From positions 92,005 through 156,004 of the forward strand of contig NZ_JAACFT010000022.1 in the NCBI RefSeq assembly GCF_029051685.1: a stretch of 64,000 bases of DNA. The letters run 5' to 3'. This document shows positions 8,548-17,451 of this stretch, one piece after another (positions within the stretch are counted from its first letter, which is position 1; each line of letters starts with the position of its first letter). Below the pieces are notes generated by a model, which was given only the letters and a program-made list of their open reading frames with translations, ran no database searches and was not told where the DNA came from. The translations under genes and the position numbers were made by a program. This DNA is from Bradyrhizobium sp. CSA207 (GTDB lineage Bacteria > Pseudomonadota > Alphaproteobacteria > Rhizobiales > Xanthobacteraceae).

Positions 8548-9915
8548 ATGAACATCGCCAGCGTGCGTCGGCCGATCGTCCCTCCGACCCCGCCGCGCGC
8601 CCCGGACGATATGTCGTTCCTCGGCCGGCTTGCTGTGATCAAGCAGAACATGATCGCAACCTGGGGCCAGCGCGCCTACGAGGAAGACGTCATCGAGGGC
8701 CGCTTCTTCTTCCGCAACAGTTTCATCCTGAATCGCCCGGACGCGATCCGGCACGTGCTCCTGAGCAACTACGAGAACTATTCGCGCACGCCGGCCGGCA
8801 TCCGCATGCTGCGTCCCGTACTCGGTGACGGCCTTCTGATTGCGGAAGGCCATTCGTGGACGTTTCAGCGCCGCACCCTTGCACCGGCCTTCACGCCGAA
8901 GGCGACCGCCAACCTCGTCCCGCACATGACCGCGGTCTTGGACGAGACCATCGCGAAGCTCGAGGTGCGCACGGGCGAGCCCGTTGACCTGCGCGAGCTC
9001 ATGCAGCGCATGACGCTCGAGATCGCCGGACGCACCATGTTCTCCTTCGGCATGGACCGGCATGGCCCGACCTTGCGCAATTTCGTCATGGAATATGGGG
9101 CACGGCTGGGGCGGCCGTATTTTCTCGATATGGTGCTGCCGGTGTCATGGCCGAGCCCGATGGATTTTGCCCGCGCGCGTTTCCGCAAGCGCTGGACCGA
9201 ATTCGTCGCGATGCTGATTGCCGAGCGGCGTGCCGCGGGCAAGAAGACCGGTGCGCCGCCGCGCGATCTGTTCGATCTCATGGATGAGGCGCGCGACCCC
9301 GAGACCGGCAAGGGCTTTTCCGACGAACAGCTCGTTGACGAGGTCGCGACCATGATCCTCGCGGGGCACGAGACCACGGCGACCGCGTTGTTCTGGGCGC
9401 TCTATCTGCTCGCGCTGGATCCGGACACGCAAGAGGAAGTGGCTTCCGAGACCCGCGGCGAGCATCTCGACAGCATGGCCGATATCGATCGCCAGAAATT
9501 CACCCGCGCCGTGATCGAGGAGACCATGCGGCTCTATCCGCCAGCCTTCCTGATCGCGCGGGCCGCCCGGGAAAAGGACAATGCGGCCGGCGTTGCGATC
9601 GGCAAGGGCGACATCATCATGATCGCGCCGTGGCTGCTGCATCGGCACGAGAAGCTGTGGGATCAACCGAACGCGTTCGTTCCAAAACGCTTCATGTCGA
9701 CCGAGGCGCCGGATCGTTTCGCCTATCTGCCGTTCGGCGCCGGGCCGCGCGTCTGCGTCGGCGCGCCGTTTGCGCAGGCCGAATCCGTGCTGGCGCTGGC
9801 GCGGCTGATCGGCGCGTTTCGCGTCGAGCTTGCCGATACCGATCCCGTCATCCCGCACGGCGTCGTGACGACCCACCCCGGCCACTCGCCCATGTTCCGC
9901 ATCACGCGTCGGTGA
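8548..9915 (+). CDS. Cytochrome P450
   Basis: 455 residues from ATG 8548 after GGGAGAGAG. All P450 signatures are present: I-helix AGHETTATALFW (~272), K-helix EETMRLYPP (E-x-x-R, ~325) and the heme loop FGAGPRVCVGAPFA with the axial Cys at about residue 402. There is no N-terminal membrane anchor, so it is a soluble bacterial enzyme needing separate ferredoxin and reductase; none is encoded nearby. It sits directly after the exported hydrolase gene. The substrate cannot be inferred. It resembles the class often annotated as fatty-acid or unspecific monooxygenase in Bradyrhizobium. Confidence 0.93.
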   Translation: MNIASVRRPIVPPTPPRAPDDMSFLGRLAVIKQNMIATWGQRAYEEDVIEGRFFFRNSFILNRPDAIRHVLLSNYENYSRTPAGIRMLRPVLGDGLLIAEGHSWTFQRRTLAPAFTPKATANLVPHMTAVLDETIAKLEVRTGEPVDLRELMQRMTLEIAGRTMFSFGMDRHGPTLRNFVMEYGARLGRPYFLDMVLPVSWPSPMDFARARFRKRWTEFVAMLIAERRAAGKKTGAPPRDLFDLMDEARDPETGKGFSDEQLVDEVATMILAGHETTATALFWALYLLALDPDTQEEVASETRGEHLDSMADIDRQKFTRAVIEETMRLYPPAFLIARAAREKDNAAGVAIGKGDIIMIAPWLLHRHEKLWDQPNAFVPKRFMSTEAPDRFAYLPFGAGPRVCVGAPFAQAESVLALARLIGAFRVELADTDPVIPHGVVTTHPGHSPMFRITRR

Positions 9916-9965
9916 CAGGCGACTGCCTGGCCAATGGCGTGATCCACCCTAGATAGAGTCCCGCC

Positions 9966-11375
9966 ATGAGCGATATCCAAGCCCAGCTTTCCGTTCTGAA
10001 GCAAACCGCCGATCCGAAGGTAGTCGACGCGATTCAGCATCTGATCGACCACGGTGAGGATCACGAGCTCAACCGCGTCAATGTCCTCGACTTTTCCAGG
10101 CAGCACAATCTCGACGAAGAGCGGACGATCTCGGGCTTCCTGCATTCGGCCCGGCTTGGGCTGTTCGATCTCGGCTGGAATGTGCTGTGTCCGGGATGCG
10201 GCGGCGTGCTCGGCGCGCATTCGACGCTGAAGGCGCTCAAGCCCGATGACTATCACTGCGCGCTCTGCGCCTGCGGCTACAAGGCTTCCGTCGACGACCA
10301 GGTCGAGGTCTCCTTCACAGTGAATCCGCGCGTGCGGCGCATCGCGGCGCATGACCCCGACTCGCTTCCGGTCTGGGAATATTTCAAGCAGGTGTTCTGG
10401 AGCTCCGGCGTCGACTTCAACAAGGACTCGTTTGCGACGCTGGCCAACGAGGTGACGCTGGATACGCTCGAGCTTCCCGCCGGCGAGAAGGCGACCATGT
10501 CGCTGCAACTGCCGAGCGACTTCATCATCATCTTCGAGCCGGTGACGCACGCCGCCCAGTTTATCGACGTCCAGGGTGAGCCGACCAAGGAACGCCAGCA
10601 GCTCGCCATTATGTACAACAAGGTGCAGGCCCCGACAGGGACCGCGGTGATGCGGCCGGGTCCATTGCGGCTGTCGCTGGAAAACCAGGCCGGCGTGCGG
10701 GTGCTGCCGTCGGTGTTCATCGCGGCCGACGCGCTTCATCACCTGATCGGCAAGCGCAAGCCGTTCCTCACCGCCAAGCGGATGCTGTCGAACCAGACCT
10801 TTCGCGATGTGTTCAAGGCCGACAATCTCAGTCTCGACCAGCGGCTCCAGATCACCTCGCTGACCTTCCTGTTCACCGACCTCAAGGGCTCGACCGCGCT
10901 TTATGAGCGGGTCGGCGACCTTGCCGCCTTCGATCTCGTGCGCGCGCATTTTCACGCGCTGCTCGAGATCATCTCCTCGGAAAAAGGCGCCGTGGTGAAG
11001 ACGATCGGCGACGCCGTGATGGCGACATTCGTCCGTCCCGAGCACGCGATCGTCGCCGGTCTGCGGATGCGGGCAGCGATGGACGAGCTCAACAAGCAGC
11101 GCGGCACCGCCGATCTTATCGTCAAGATCGGCATCCACGAGGGTCCCTGCCTTGCGGTGATGCTCAACGAGCGCCAGGACTATTTCGGCCAGACCGTCAA
11201 CATCGCCGCGCGCGTGCAGAGCCTGTCCACGTCGCAGGAAATCCACATCACCGGACCGGTGCTGGACGCGCCGGCTGTTGCCGAGGTGTTGCAGCAGCGC
11301 GAGATCAAGCCGATCCAGAAGCAGGCCGCGCTGCGCGGCATCGCCGACAAGATGGTGGTGTACGAGATACCGTAG
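9966..11375 (+). CDS. Class III adenylate cyclase with N-terminal zinc-ribbon/DUF5939-like region
   Basis: 469 residues. The C-terminal cyclase domain (~298-440) has FTDLKGSTALYE with the first metal Asp, VVKTIGDAVMATF with the second Asp and an adenine-selecting Lys, and FGQTVNIAARV with the transition-state Asn and Arg. It should therefore make cAMP. The N-terminal part carries CPGCGG and CALCACGY (~75-103), a likely zinc ribbon, within a region resembling DUF5939. No membrane segment is seen, so it is a cytoplasmic, probably ligand- or redox-regulated cyclase. It begins 50 bp after the P450 gene; the ribosome-binding site is weak. Confidence 0.88.
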   Translation: MSDIQAQLSVLKQTADPKVVDAIQHLIDHGEDHELNRVNVLDFSRQHNLDEERTISGFLHSARLGLFDLGWNVLCPGCGGVLGAHSTLKALKPDDYHCALCACGYKASVDDQVEVSFTVNPRVRRIAAHDPDSLPVWEYFKQVFWSSGVDFNKDSFATLANEVTLDTLELPAGEKATMSLQLPSDFIIIFEPVTHAAQFIDVQGEPTKERQQLAIMYNKVQAPTGTAVMRPGPLRLSLENQAGVRVLPSVFIAADALHHLIGKRKPFLTAKRMLSNQTFRDVFKADNLSLDQRLQITSLTFLFTDLKGSTALYERVGDLAAFDLVRAHFHALLEIISSEKGAVVKTIGDAVMATFVRPEHAIVAGLRMRAAMDELNKQRGTADLIVKIGIHEGPCLAVMLNERQDYFGQTVNIAARVQSLSTSQEIHITGPVLDAPAVAEVLQQREIKPIQKQAALRGIADKMVVYEIP

Positions 11376-11512
11376 ACGTCGTCCCGGCGAAGAGATTGCC
11401 GAAACGTAATCCCGCGCGCGGAACTGACGCATGTTGCGGCGGTTGAGTATCCCGCTCATATATTGCTGTAACGGCCGCCTCCCCGCGGCTTCATCGATAT
11501 CGGTAGGACTTT

Positions 11513-11974
11513 ATGCTCGACGGCCTGCGCCAATTCATCGCTGACATCGTTGCTCCCCAGGCGGTCGACCGCGCCTTCGGCGACAGCGACTATCGACTGG
11601 CGGCAACCGCGCTGCTGGTCCATGTGGTTTCGCTGGACGGCCAGCCGACTGCGGACGAGCAACGCAAGCTGCATAGCCTGATCGAACGTCATTTCGGGCT
11701 CGATCGCGGTACTGCGGACCGCCTGATCGCGGACGCGACCCAGGTCGAGGGCGAGGCGGTCGACCTCTATCATTTCACCAGCGTTATCATGCGCTCGCTC
11801 GATGAGGAGGGGCGCAAGCGCATCGTGCAGATGATGTGGGAGCTGGTCTATGCCGACGGCCAGGTCACCGAGTTCGAAGACAACGTCGTTTGGCGCGCCT
11901 CCGACCTGCTCGGGATCGCCCAGCGCGACCGGATCGACCTGAAGCATGCCGTTGCGGACCGCGCCGGTAACTAG
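11513..11974 (+). CDS. TerB-like (tellurite resistance B family) protein
   Basis: 153 residues, all-alpha, with two acidic helix-turn segments typical of TerB: VVSLDGQPTADEQRKLH and VYADGQVTEFEDNVVWR. These align with the proposed divalent-metal sites of the family. Rhizobial genomes carry several such stand-alone proteins, which need not be linked to tellurite; a role in metal sensing or as a membrane-associated adaptor is a guess. It follows the cyclase gene by 137 bp on the same strand. Confidence 0.82.
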   Translation: MLDGLRQFIADIVAPQAVDRAFGDSDYRLAATALLVHVVSLDGQPTADEQRKLHSLIERHFGLDRGTADRLIADATQVEGEAVDLYHFTSVIMRSLDEEGRKRIVQMMWELVYADGQVTEFEDNVVWRASDLLGIAQRDRIDLKHAVADRAGN

Positions 11975-12201
11975 ATGAAGAATGGCGCCGTCGGCGGCTG
12001 ACCCGTCTCGACACGGCGAATTGCGAGCCGCGCAGATCACATGACGAAATTTTAATGTAGCCGCCGGCCGCTCCGGTGCCGGACCCCTGTGAAATCAGCG
12101 GTTTTTCCTGCACTCCCTGTCGCCAGCTCAAGCCGCCACGCTGCCACTCAGCTTGCGCGGCGCGCACGCTCTATGCTCTCGTTCCGCTATTGCGGGGGCA
12201 A

Positions 12202-12227
12202 AAAACTTGAATCCAAAACTTGAATCC
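12202..12227. repeat. Perfect 13-bp tandem duplication upstream of an SDR gene
   Basis: Two head-to-tail copies of AAAACTTGAATCC, 14 bp before the GTG start at 12242. Confidence 0.7.
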
Positions 12228-12241
12228 AAGAGAGTTCGATC

Positions 12242-13021
12242 GTGACTGAGCGGGTGACGCTGATTACCGGTGCCTCTGCGGGCATCGGCATAGAGCTGGC
12301 GCGCGTGTTCGCCGCAAACGGGCACCGCCTGGCGCTCACGGCGCGCAGAGCCGATCGGCTCGAGGCGCTCGCCAGCGAGCTCTCCGCCAAGGGCGGCACG
12401 AAGCCGATCGTGATTGCCTGCGACCTCGAGGAAGCAGACGCGGGCGAGACGATCGCCGCCGCGCTCGCCGCCGCAGGCGTCGAGCTCGACAATCTCGTCA
12501 ACAATGCCGGCTTTGGTGTGTTCGGCGATGCCGTCGAAAGCGACCGTGTCGAGCAGGTCGGCATCGTCGATGTCAACGTCCGGGCTCTAACCGATCTGTC
12601 GCTGCGCTTTGCCGATCAGCTCATCAGGAACAAGGGCGGTCTTCTCAATGTCGGCTCGGTCGCCGGCTTTTTGCCCGGCCCCGGCATGGCTGTCTACTAC
12701 GCCTCCAAGGCCTATGTGATCTCTTTCACCGAGGCCCTGCGCGCAGAGCTCGGCCCGCGCGGCGTCCGCGTTACGGTCCTTTGCCCGGGCCCGGTGCCCA
12801 CCGAATTCCAGGCGCGGGCCCGCATTGGATCCGGACATGATACGGCGGTTCTCAACGTTTCGGCCGCGGATGTCGCACGCGAGGCCTATCGCGGCCTGAT
12901 GGCCAACAAACGGGCAGTGCTGCCCGGCCTCGCCATCAAGATCGTGCCGTTCCTGCTGCGCTTCTTTCCGCGCGACTTCATCCTGTTCGCCGCAAGCCGG
13001 TTTCAGAGGCAAAGGCGCTAG
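12242..13021 (+). CDS. Short-chain dehydrogenase/reductase (classical SDR)
   Basis: 259 residues with a GTG start. Rossmann motif TGASAGIG (~10), cofactor-binding NNAGFG and catalytic Y-x-x-x-K in YYASKAYVIS are all present, as is Ser in NVGSVAG. The Arg after ALTAR suggests NADP(H) preference. The C-terminus is hydrophobic and basic (FLLRFFPRDFILFAASRF), as in DltE/YqjQ-type SDRs, which may be membrane-associated. Substrate unknown. It is monocistronic as far as can be seen. Confidence 0.87.
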   Translation: MTERVTLITGASAGIGIELARVFAANGHRLALTARRADRLEALASELSAKGGTKPIVIACDLEEADAGETIAAALAAAGVELDNLVNNAGFGVFGDAVESDRVEQVGIVDVNVRALTDLSLRFADQLIRNKGGLLNVGSVAGFLPGPGMAVYYASKAYVISFTEALRAELGPRGVRVTVLCPGPVPTEFQARARIGSGHDTAVLNVSAADVAREAYRGLMANKRAVLPGLAIKIVPFLLRFFPRDFILFAASRFQRQRR

Positions 13022-13146
13022 CGGAAGCCGTCAGCTCCCGTATTGGCCCGGAGCTTGCTTTCATTTCGGTGCGTGCGCGAACTCACACGAAATTAACGAT
13101 CGCTTAGTTATGCTGGCGGTCTGAACCGATAGCACTTGGAAAGGCA

Positions 13147-13950
13147 ATGTCGTTCCGGACGAACAGGTTTGGTGGCGCAGAATTGGTGCCCTTCCCCAAG
13201 CGAAGGGACCTCGGCGCATCCGCTGCTCGTCCTGAAACCCGACTGCCGGTTCTCGTCATTCTGCATCAGGAATCCTCGACGCCCGGCCGCGTCGGCAATG
13301 CGCTCCGCGCGCTCGGCCATCGCCTCGACATCCGCCGTCCCCGCTTCGGCGATCCCCTGCCCGAGACGCTCGAGCAGCATGCCGGCGCCGTGGTCTTCGG
13401 CGGTCCGATGAGCGCCAACGATTCCGACGGCTACATCCGACGCGAGATCGACTGGATCGAAATTCCGCTGCGCGAGCAGCGGCCGTTCCTCGGCATCTGC
13501 CTCGGCGCGCAGATGCTCGCGATGCAGTTAGGGGCCCGCGTCGCACCACATGCAGATGCGCTGACCCAGATTGGCTATTACCCGATCCGTCCGACCGCGG
13601 CCGGACACGCGGTCTGCCCTGACTGGCCGGCACGAGTCTATCATTGGCATCGCGAAGGATTTGAGCTGCCGCCCGGCGCCGAACTGCTTGCCGAAGGCGA
13701 TGATTTTCCGGTGCAGGCATTCCGCACCGGCAATTCCTTCGGCTTGCAGTTTCACCCTGACGTGACCTACGCGATGATGCATTGCTGGACTACGCGCGGC
13801 TATGACGGCCTGAGCGCGCCCGGTGCGCGCGAGCGGCATCATCATTTTACAGACCGTGCCGTCTACGACGTCGCGGAACGCGCATGGCTTGATCATTTCA
13901 TCGACGGCTGGCTGGCGCGCCGGTCGGTGCTGGCGCAGGCCGCCGAGTGA
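13147..13950 (+). CDS. Class I glutamine amidotransferase-like protein
   Basis: 267 residues. The GATase fold shows the nucleophile elbow GICLGAQMLAMQLG (Cys) and the His in LQFHPDVTYAMM. The third acidic residue appears as Asp after His-Pro rather than the usual Glu. The family (GMP synthase-like stand-alone GATase) includes gamma-glutamyl hydrolases and GATases acting with unlinked partners. The first ~37 residues are poorly conserved, and a start nearer LPVLVILHQE is possible. It ends 147 bp before tRNA-Ala, convergent with it. Confidence 0.82.
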   Translation: MSFRTNRFGGAELVPFPKRRDLGASAARPETRLPVLVILHQESSTPGRVGNALRALGHRLDIRRPRFGDPLPETLEQHAGAVVFGGPMSANDSDGYIRREIDWIEIPLREQRPFLGICLGAQMLAMQLGARVAPHADALTQIGYYPIRPTAAGHAVCPDWPARVYHWHREGFELPPGAELLAEGDDFPVQAFRTGNSFGLQFHPDVTYAMMHCWTTRGYDGLSAPGARERHHHFTDRAVYDVAERAWLDHFIDGWLARRSVLAQAAE

Positions 13951-13998
13951 TCGCGCCGTCGCGCGACGGCCGCCGTGGCTTACGGGGAGGTGGGGATC

Positions 13999-14097
13999 TC
14001 TTTAACAGCCCGGCTTCGCCTTTGGCTTCGCCGGGCACCATGCTCCGCCCTTCAGGCTCTGCGCGGCTGCGCCACGCGTAGCCCGAAGGGCGAAGCG
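13999..14097. repeat. GC-rich palindromic element abutting tRNA-Ala
   Basis: It contains a stem GCCCGGCTTCGCC / GGCTTCGCCGGGC and a second pair GCCCTTCAGGC / GCCCGAAGGGC. It lies just past the tRNA-Ala 3' end and could act as its terminator. Confidence 0.5.
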
Positions 14098-14173
<76 letters not shown>

Positions 14174-14363
14174 GTTTGTTAGCCGCTCTGGTTAATGCGG
14201 CCGACAACCGGGCGCCATTTAAGTCCCTGCTAAGGTCAAGTCAAGGACGGGCGTAATCCGGTTTTAGCCATCCCGACGCCCGAACTTCCCTTGTTTGGGT
14301 CGGAGGGAACCGATATCTAGCAAAAGGCGTCAATCCCCACCTCAGCCAGAGTTTTCAAAAGCC

Positions 14364-14654
14364 ATGCGTGCCGTTCTCGACATCGTCATCATCGTGCTCG
14401 ACCTCTACGTCTGGCTGCTGATCGCGTCCGCGATCCTGTCCTGGCTGATCGCTTTCAACGTCGTCAACACCCGCAACCAGTTCGTGTCGGCGGTTGCGGA
14501 GTTCCTGTACCGCATCACCGAGCCAATGCTGGCGCCGATTCGCAACTTCCTCCCGAGTCTCGGCGGCCTCGATATTTCGCCGATCATTCTGATCCTGCTC
14601 ATCATGTTCATCGAGCGCGTGATCCTGTACTACGTCTACCCGAACGTGATTTAG
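14364..14654 (+). CDS. YggT family membrane protein
   Basis: 96 residues from ATG 14364. An upstream frame to 14295 adds a hydrophilic leader that the family lacks. Two hydrophobic hairpins are seen (VLDIVIIVLDLYVWLLIASA and PIILILLIMFIERVILYYV), with the family-typical RITEPMLAPIRNFLPSLGGLDISP between them. YggT proteins are small inner-membrane proteins linked to osmotic tolerance and to cell-division or secretion genes. The next gene (DUF167) follows after 15 bp, a pairing (yggT-yggU) seen in many proteobacteria. Confidence 0.92.
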   Translation: MRAVLDIVIIVLDLYVWLLIASAILSWLIAFNVVNTRNQFVSAVAEFLYRITEPMLAPIRNFLPSLGGLDISPIILILLIMFIERVILYYVYPNVI

Positions 14655-14669
14655 ACAGGCTGGAGCACG

Positions 14670-15014
14670 TTGGTCGCCAAAGAAGCGTGTAAGGAACCGT
14701 GGCGCTACTCGGCCGCAGGCATCAGCATTGCGCTGCGGGTGACGCCGCGCGGCGGCCGCGACGATATCGACGGGATCGAACAGTTGGCCGATGGCCGCAG
14801 CGTGCTCAAGGTGAGGGTGCGCGCCATCGCCGATGGCGGCGAGGCCAATAAGGCGGTCCTGGTGCTGCTGGCGAAATCGCTCCGCGTACCCAAGGCCAGC
14901 GTGAAGCTGCTGTCGGGGGCGACCTCGCGGCTGAAGCAGATCGCGGTCGACGGCGATCCGGCGCGGCTCGGCGAGGCCCTGCGCCAGCTCGCCTCGGCCA
15001 GACCTAAGACCTAA
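14670..15014 (+). CDS. DUF167 (YggU) family protein
   Basis: 114 residues with a TTG start at 14670 preceded by TGGAG. The core RVTPRGGRDDIDGI, VRVRAIADGGEANKAVLVLLAK and VKLLSGATSRLKQI matches the YggU/DUF167 alpha-beta fold. Function is unknown. It lies between yggT (15 bp upstream) and folD (9 bp downstream), almost certainly one operon. Confidence 0.9.
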   Translation: MVAKEACKEPWRYSAAGISIALRVTPRGGRDDIDGIEQLADGRSVLKVRVRAIADGGEANKAVLVLLAKSLRVPKASVKLLSGATSRLKQIAVDGDPARLGEALRQLASARPKT

Positions 15015-15023
15015 GGAACGGAC

Positions 15024-15908
15024 ATGACAGCCAAGATCATCGACGGGAAAGTCATTGCCGCGGAACTGCGTGCCTGTGTCGCCGACGAAGTCGCCCGCAT
15101 CAAGCGCGAGCACAATCTGATACCGGGCCTGGCTGTGGTCCTGGTCGGCAACGACCCCGCCAGCGAGGTGTATGTCCGCTCAAAACAAACCCAGACCCGG
15201 GCGGCCGGCATGGCCTCGTTCGAGCACAAGCTGCCGGCCGATGTCTCGCAGGCCGAACTGCTGGCGCTGGTCGCAAAGCTCAACCGCGATCCCGCCGTGC
15301 ACGGCATTCTGGTGCAACTGCCGCTGCCGAAGAGCCTCAACACCGAGGCCGTCATCAATGCCATCGACCCGGCCAAGGACGTCGACGGCCTGCATCCGAA
15401 CAACGCCGGCCGCCTCGCCGGTGGTTTCGAGGCGTTGTCACCCTGCACCCCGCTCGGCTGCATCATCCTGACCAAGAGCGTGCATGCTTCGCTTGCAGGC
15501 ATGAACGCCATCGTCATCGGCCGCTCCAATCTGGTCGGCCGCCCGCTGGTACAACTGCTGCTGAACGAGAACGCCACGGTGACGATCGCCCATTCGCGCT
15601 CGCGCGATCTGCCCGGGCTCGTGAAGCGCGCAGATCTGGTCTATGCCGCCGTCGGCAAGCCCGAGATGGTGCGCGGCGACTGGCTGAAGCCGGGCGCTAC
15701 CGTGATCGACGTCGGCATCAACCGCATTCCGAAGGATGACGGCAAGACACGGTTGGTCGGCGACGTTGCCTATCAGGAAGCGCTCGGCGTTGCCGGCGCG
15801 ATCACACCGGTGCCGGGGGGCGTTGGCCAGATGACTGTCGCCTGCCTGCTGGTGAACACGCTCCGCGCCGCCTGCGCGATCGCCGGCCTGCCGAAGCCGG
15901 CGGTGTGA
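15024..15908 (+). CDS. folD: Methylenetetrahydrofolate dehydrogenase/cyclohydrolase FolD
   Basis: 294 residues, normal for the family. The cytoplasmic bifunctional enzyme interconverts 5,10-methylene-THF and 10-formyl-THF with NADP(H). Catalytic tyrosine and lysine lie in YVRSKQTQTRAAG; the folate site VQLPLPKSLN, cofactor loop GRSNLVGRP and signature PVPGGVGQMTVACLL are all present. ATG 15024 follows AAGGAACGG. It is the third gene of a yggT-yggU-folD cluster and is convergent with ppa. Confidence 0.97.
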   Translation: MTAKIIDGKVIAAELRACVADEVARIKREHNLIPGLAVVLVGNDPASEVYVRSKQTQTRAAGMASFEHKLPADVSQAELLALVAKLNRDPAVHGILVQLPLPKSLNTEAVINAIDPAKDVDGLHPNNAGRLAGGFEALSPCTPLGCIILTKSVHASLAGMNAIVIGRSNLVGRPLVQLLLNENATVTIAHSRSRDLPGLVKRADLVYAAVGKPEMVRGDWLKPGATVIDVGINRIPKDDGKTRLVGDVAYQEALGVAGAITPVPGGVGQMTVACLLVNTLRAACAIAGLPKPAV

Positions 15909-15912
15909 CGGG

Positions 15913-15956
15913 TGTCATTCATTCCAGGTTCGCGCTGACGCGCGCCCCGGAATGAC
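15913..15956. repeat. Short palindrome between convergent folD and ppa
   Basis: Arms GTCATTCATTCC and CGGAATGAC flank GCGCTGACGCGCGC. It resembles a reduced copy of the family at 31179 and may serve as a bidirectional terminator. Confidence 0.5.
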
Positions 15957-15964
15957 GACTACGT

Positions 15965-16501
15965 TTACGCCTTCTTCTTTTTCGCGCGCTCGATACCGTC
16001 GAGGATCAATTTTTGCGCTTCCTCGGGGCCGCCCCAGCGCAAGATCTTCACCCACTTGCCCTTCTCGAGATCCTTATAGTGCTCGAAAAAGTGCTGGATC
16101 TGCTGCAGCGTGATGTCCGGCAGGTCGCTATAGGTCTTCACCTTGTCGTAGCGCTGCGTCAGCTTCGACGACGGCACTGCCAAAATCTTCTCGTCGCCGC
16201 CGGCTTCGTCTTCCATCATCAGCACGCCGACCGGACGCACGCTCATGACGGCGCCGGGGATAATGGCGCGAGTGTTGATGATCAGCACGTCGCAGGGGTC
16301 GCCATCGTCGGACAGCGTGTGCGGAATGAAGCCGTAGTTACCGGGGTAGCGCATCGGCGTGTAGAGGAAGCGGTCGACCACCAGAGTGCCGGCTTCCTTG
16401 TCCATCTCGTATTTGATCGGTTCGCCACCCACCGGCACTTCGATGATGACATTGACGTCGTGTGGCGGGCTGGTCCCGATCGAGATCGCATCGATACGCA
16501 T
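15965..16501 (-). CDS. ppa: Inorganic pyrophosphatase (family I)
   Basis: 178 residues, the usual length of the bacterial family I enzyme, which hydrolyses pyrophosphate to drive biosynthesis. Metal-binding signature DDGDPCDVLIINT, N-terminal VIIEVPVGGEPIKYEMDK, FLYTPMRYPGNYGFIPHT and C-terminal HFFEHYKDLEKGKWVKI are all present. ATG 16501 follows GGAGCC. The C-terminus is Lys-rich. It is a single gene. Confidence 0.97.
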   Translation of the reverse strand: MRIDAISIGTSPPHDVNVIIEVPVGGEPIKYEMDKEAGTLVVDRFLYTPMRYPGNYGFIPHTLSDDGDPCDVLIINTRAIIPGAVMSVRPVGVLMMEDEAGGDEKILAVPSSKLTQRYDKVKTYSDLPDITLQQIQHFFEHYKDLEKGKWVKILRWGGPEEAQKLILDGIERAKKKKA

Positions 16502-16677
16502 TCAAGGCTCCGTTGTTGCCGAGGTGAAATCGCGCCCGGCAGCGATTTGGCACCGTCATACGCGGGCTTGGCCCGCCTATCCATCGTGTTTTTGTGAAAT
16601 AATGAATCCAGCGATCACCGGCTCAAAAGGCAACGGTATCGACGGAAGGGGAGCGCTGCCGCTAACCTTTCAGCAGG

Positions 16678-17187
16678 TCAATTAGTCCAAGCGAAGGCAA
16701 CCTTGTCGAGCGACTTCGGCCCGAATCGCTCCGAGGAGCGCGCCACCATGCGGCCGCCAAGCGCCCGGTAAAACTCCGTCGCCGGATCGTTATCGGACAG
16801 CGCCCACACCACCATGCTCTTCAGATTGCTCTGCATGAGGTCGCGGCGGGCGGCGGTGAACAGGCGACGGCCGAAGCCGAGCCCCTGGAACTCCGGGCGC
16901 AGGTAAAGCTCGTAGATCTCGCCGTCGAAGTGCAGGCTGCGGGCGCGGTTGCGACCGTAATTGGCATAGCCCGCGATCTTGTCGCCGAACACCAGCACGC
17001 TGACGCGGCTGCCCTTGCGGATCGCGCTGTCCCACCATTGCGGGCCGCGGCGGTTGATCAGCTTTTCCAGCTCGCCACCGGGAATGATGCCCTGATAGGC
17101 CGATCGCCAGGCTTCGTCATGGGTCGACGCCACCGCAGTTGCGTCTGCAGCTTTGGCCGGCCGGACCTCGATCAGGGTTGTGCTCAT
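16678..17187 (-). CDS. GNAT family N-acetyltransferase
   Basis: 169 residues from ATG 17187; the frame extends to 17223 but adds only a basic leader. The acetyl-CoA loop is YLRPEFQGLGFGRRLFTAA (Q-x-x-G-x-G pattern), preceded by the beta strand GEIYELY and followed by VVWALSDNDPATEFYRALGG, the typical GNAT C-half. The acceptor substrate is unknown; short GNATs of this type act on small amines or protein N-termini. Confidence 0.88.
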   Translation of the reverse strand: MSTTLIEVRPAKAADATAVASTHDEAWRSAYQGIIPGGELEKLINRRGPQWWDSAIRKGSRVSVLVFGDKIAGYANYGRNRARSLHFDGEIYELYLRPEFQGLGFGRRLFTAARRDLMQSNLKSMVVWALSDNDPATEFYRALGGRMVARSSERFGPKSLDKVAFAWTN

Positions 17188-17451
17188 GGACGCAATCAAA
17201 TCAAGTCGCCGCGCCGGCGGCAAGACCTATCGTTAATTATCGGTTAACCTGTGGACTTTCTGCATCAGTATTCTAGCCATGTTGTACCGAAAGAGGACAA
17301 GACGCTGCCTCGAACGGCAACGGCGTGCCACGCGTCGGTGCAAAACTGCCTCGCGGCACGAATGGACGGCAATGGCACCGCAAAAAGTCCGCCCAGAATG
17401 ATTCGTTCCTACTGGTCTGCCCCCGCCATCTGTGTTCGCCTTCGGCCATTC

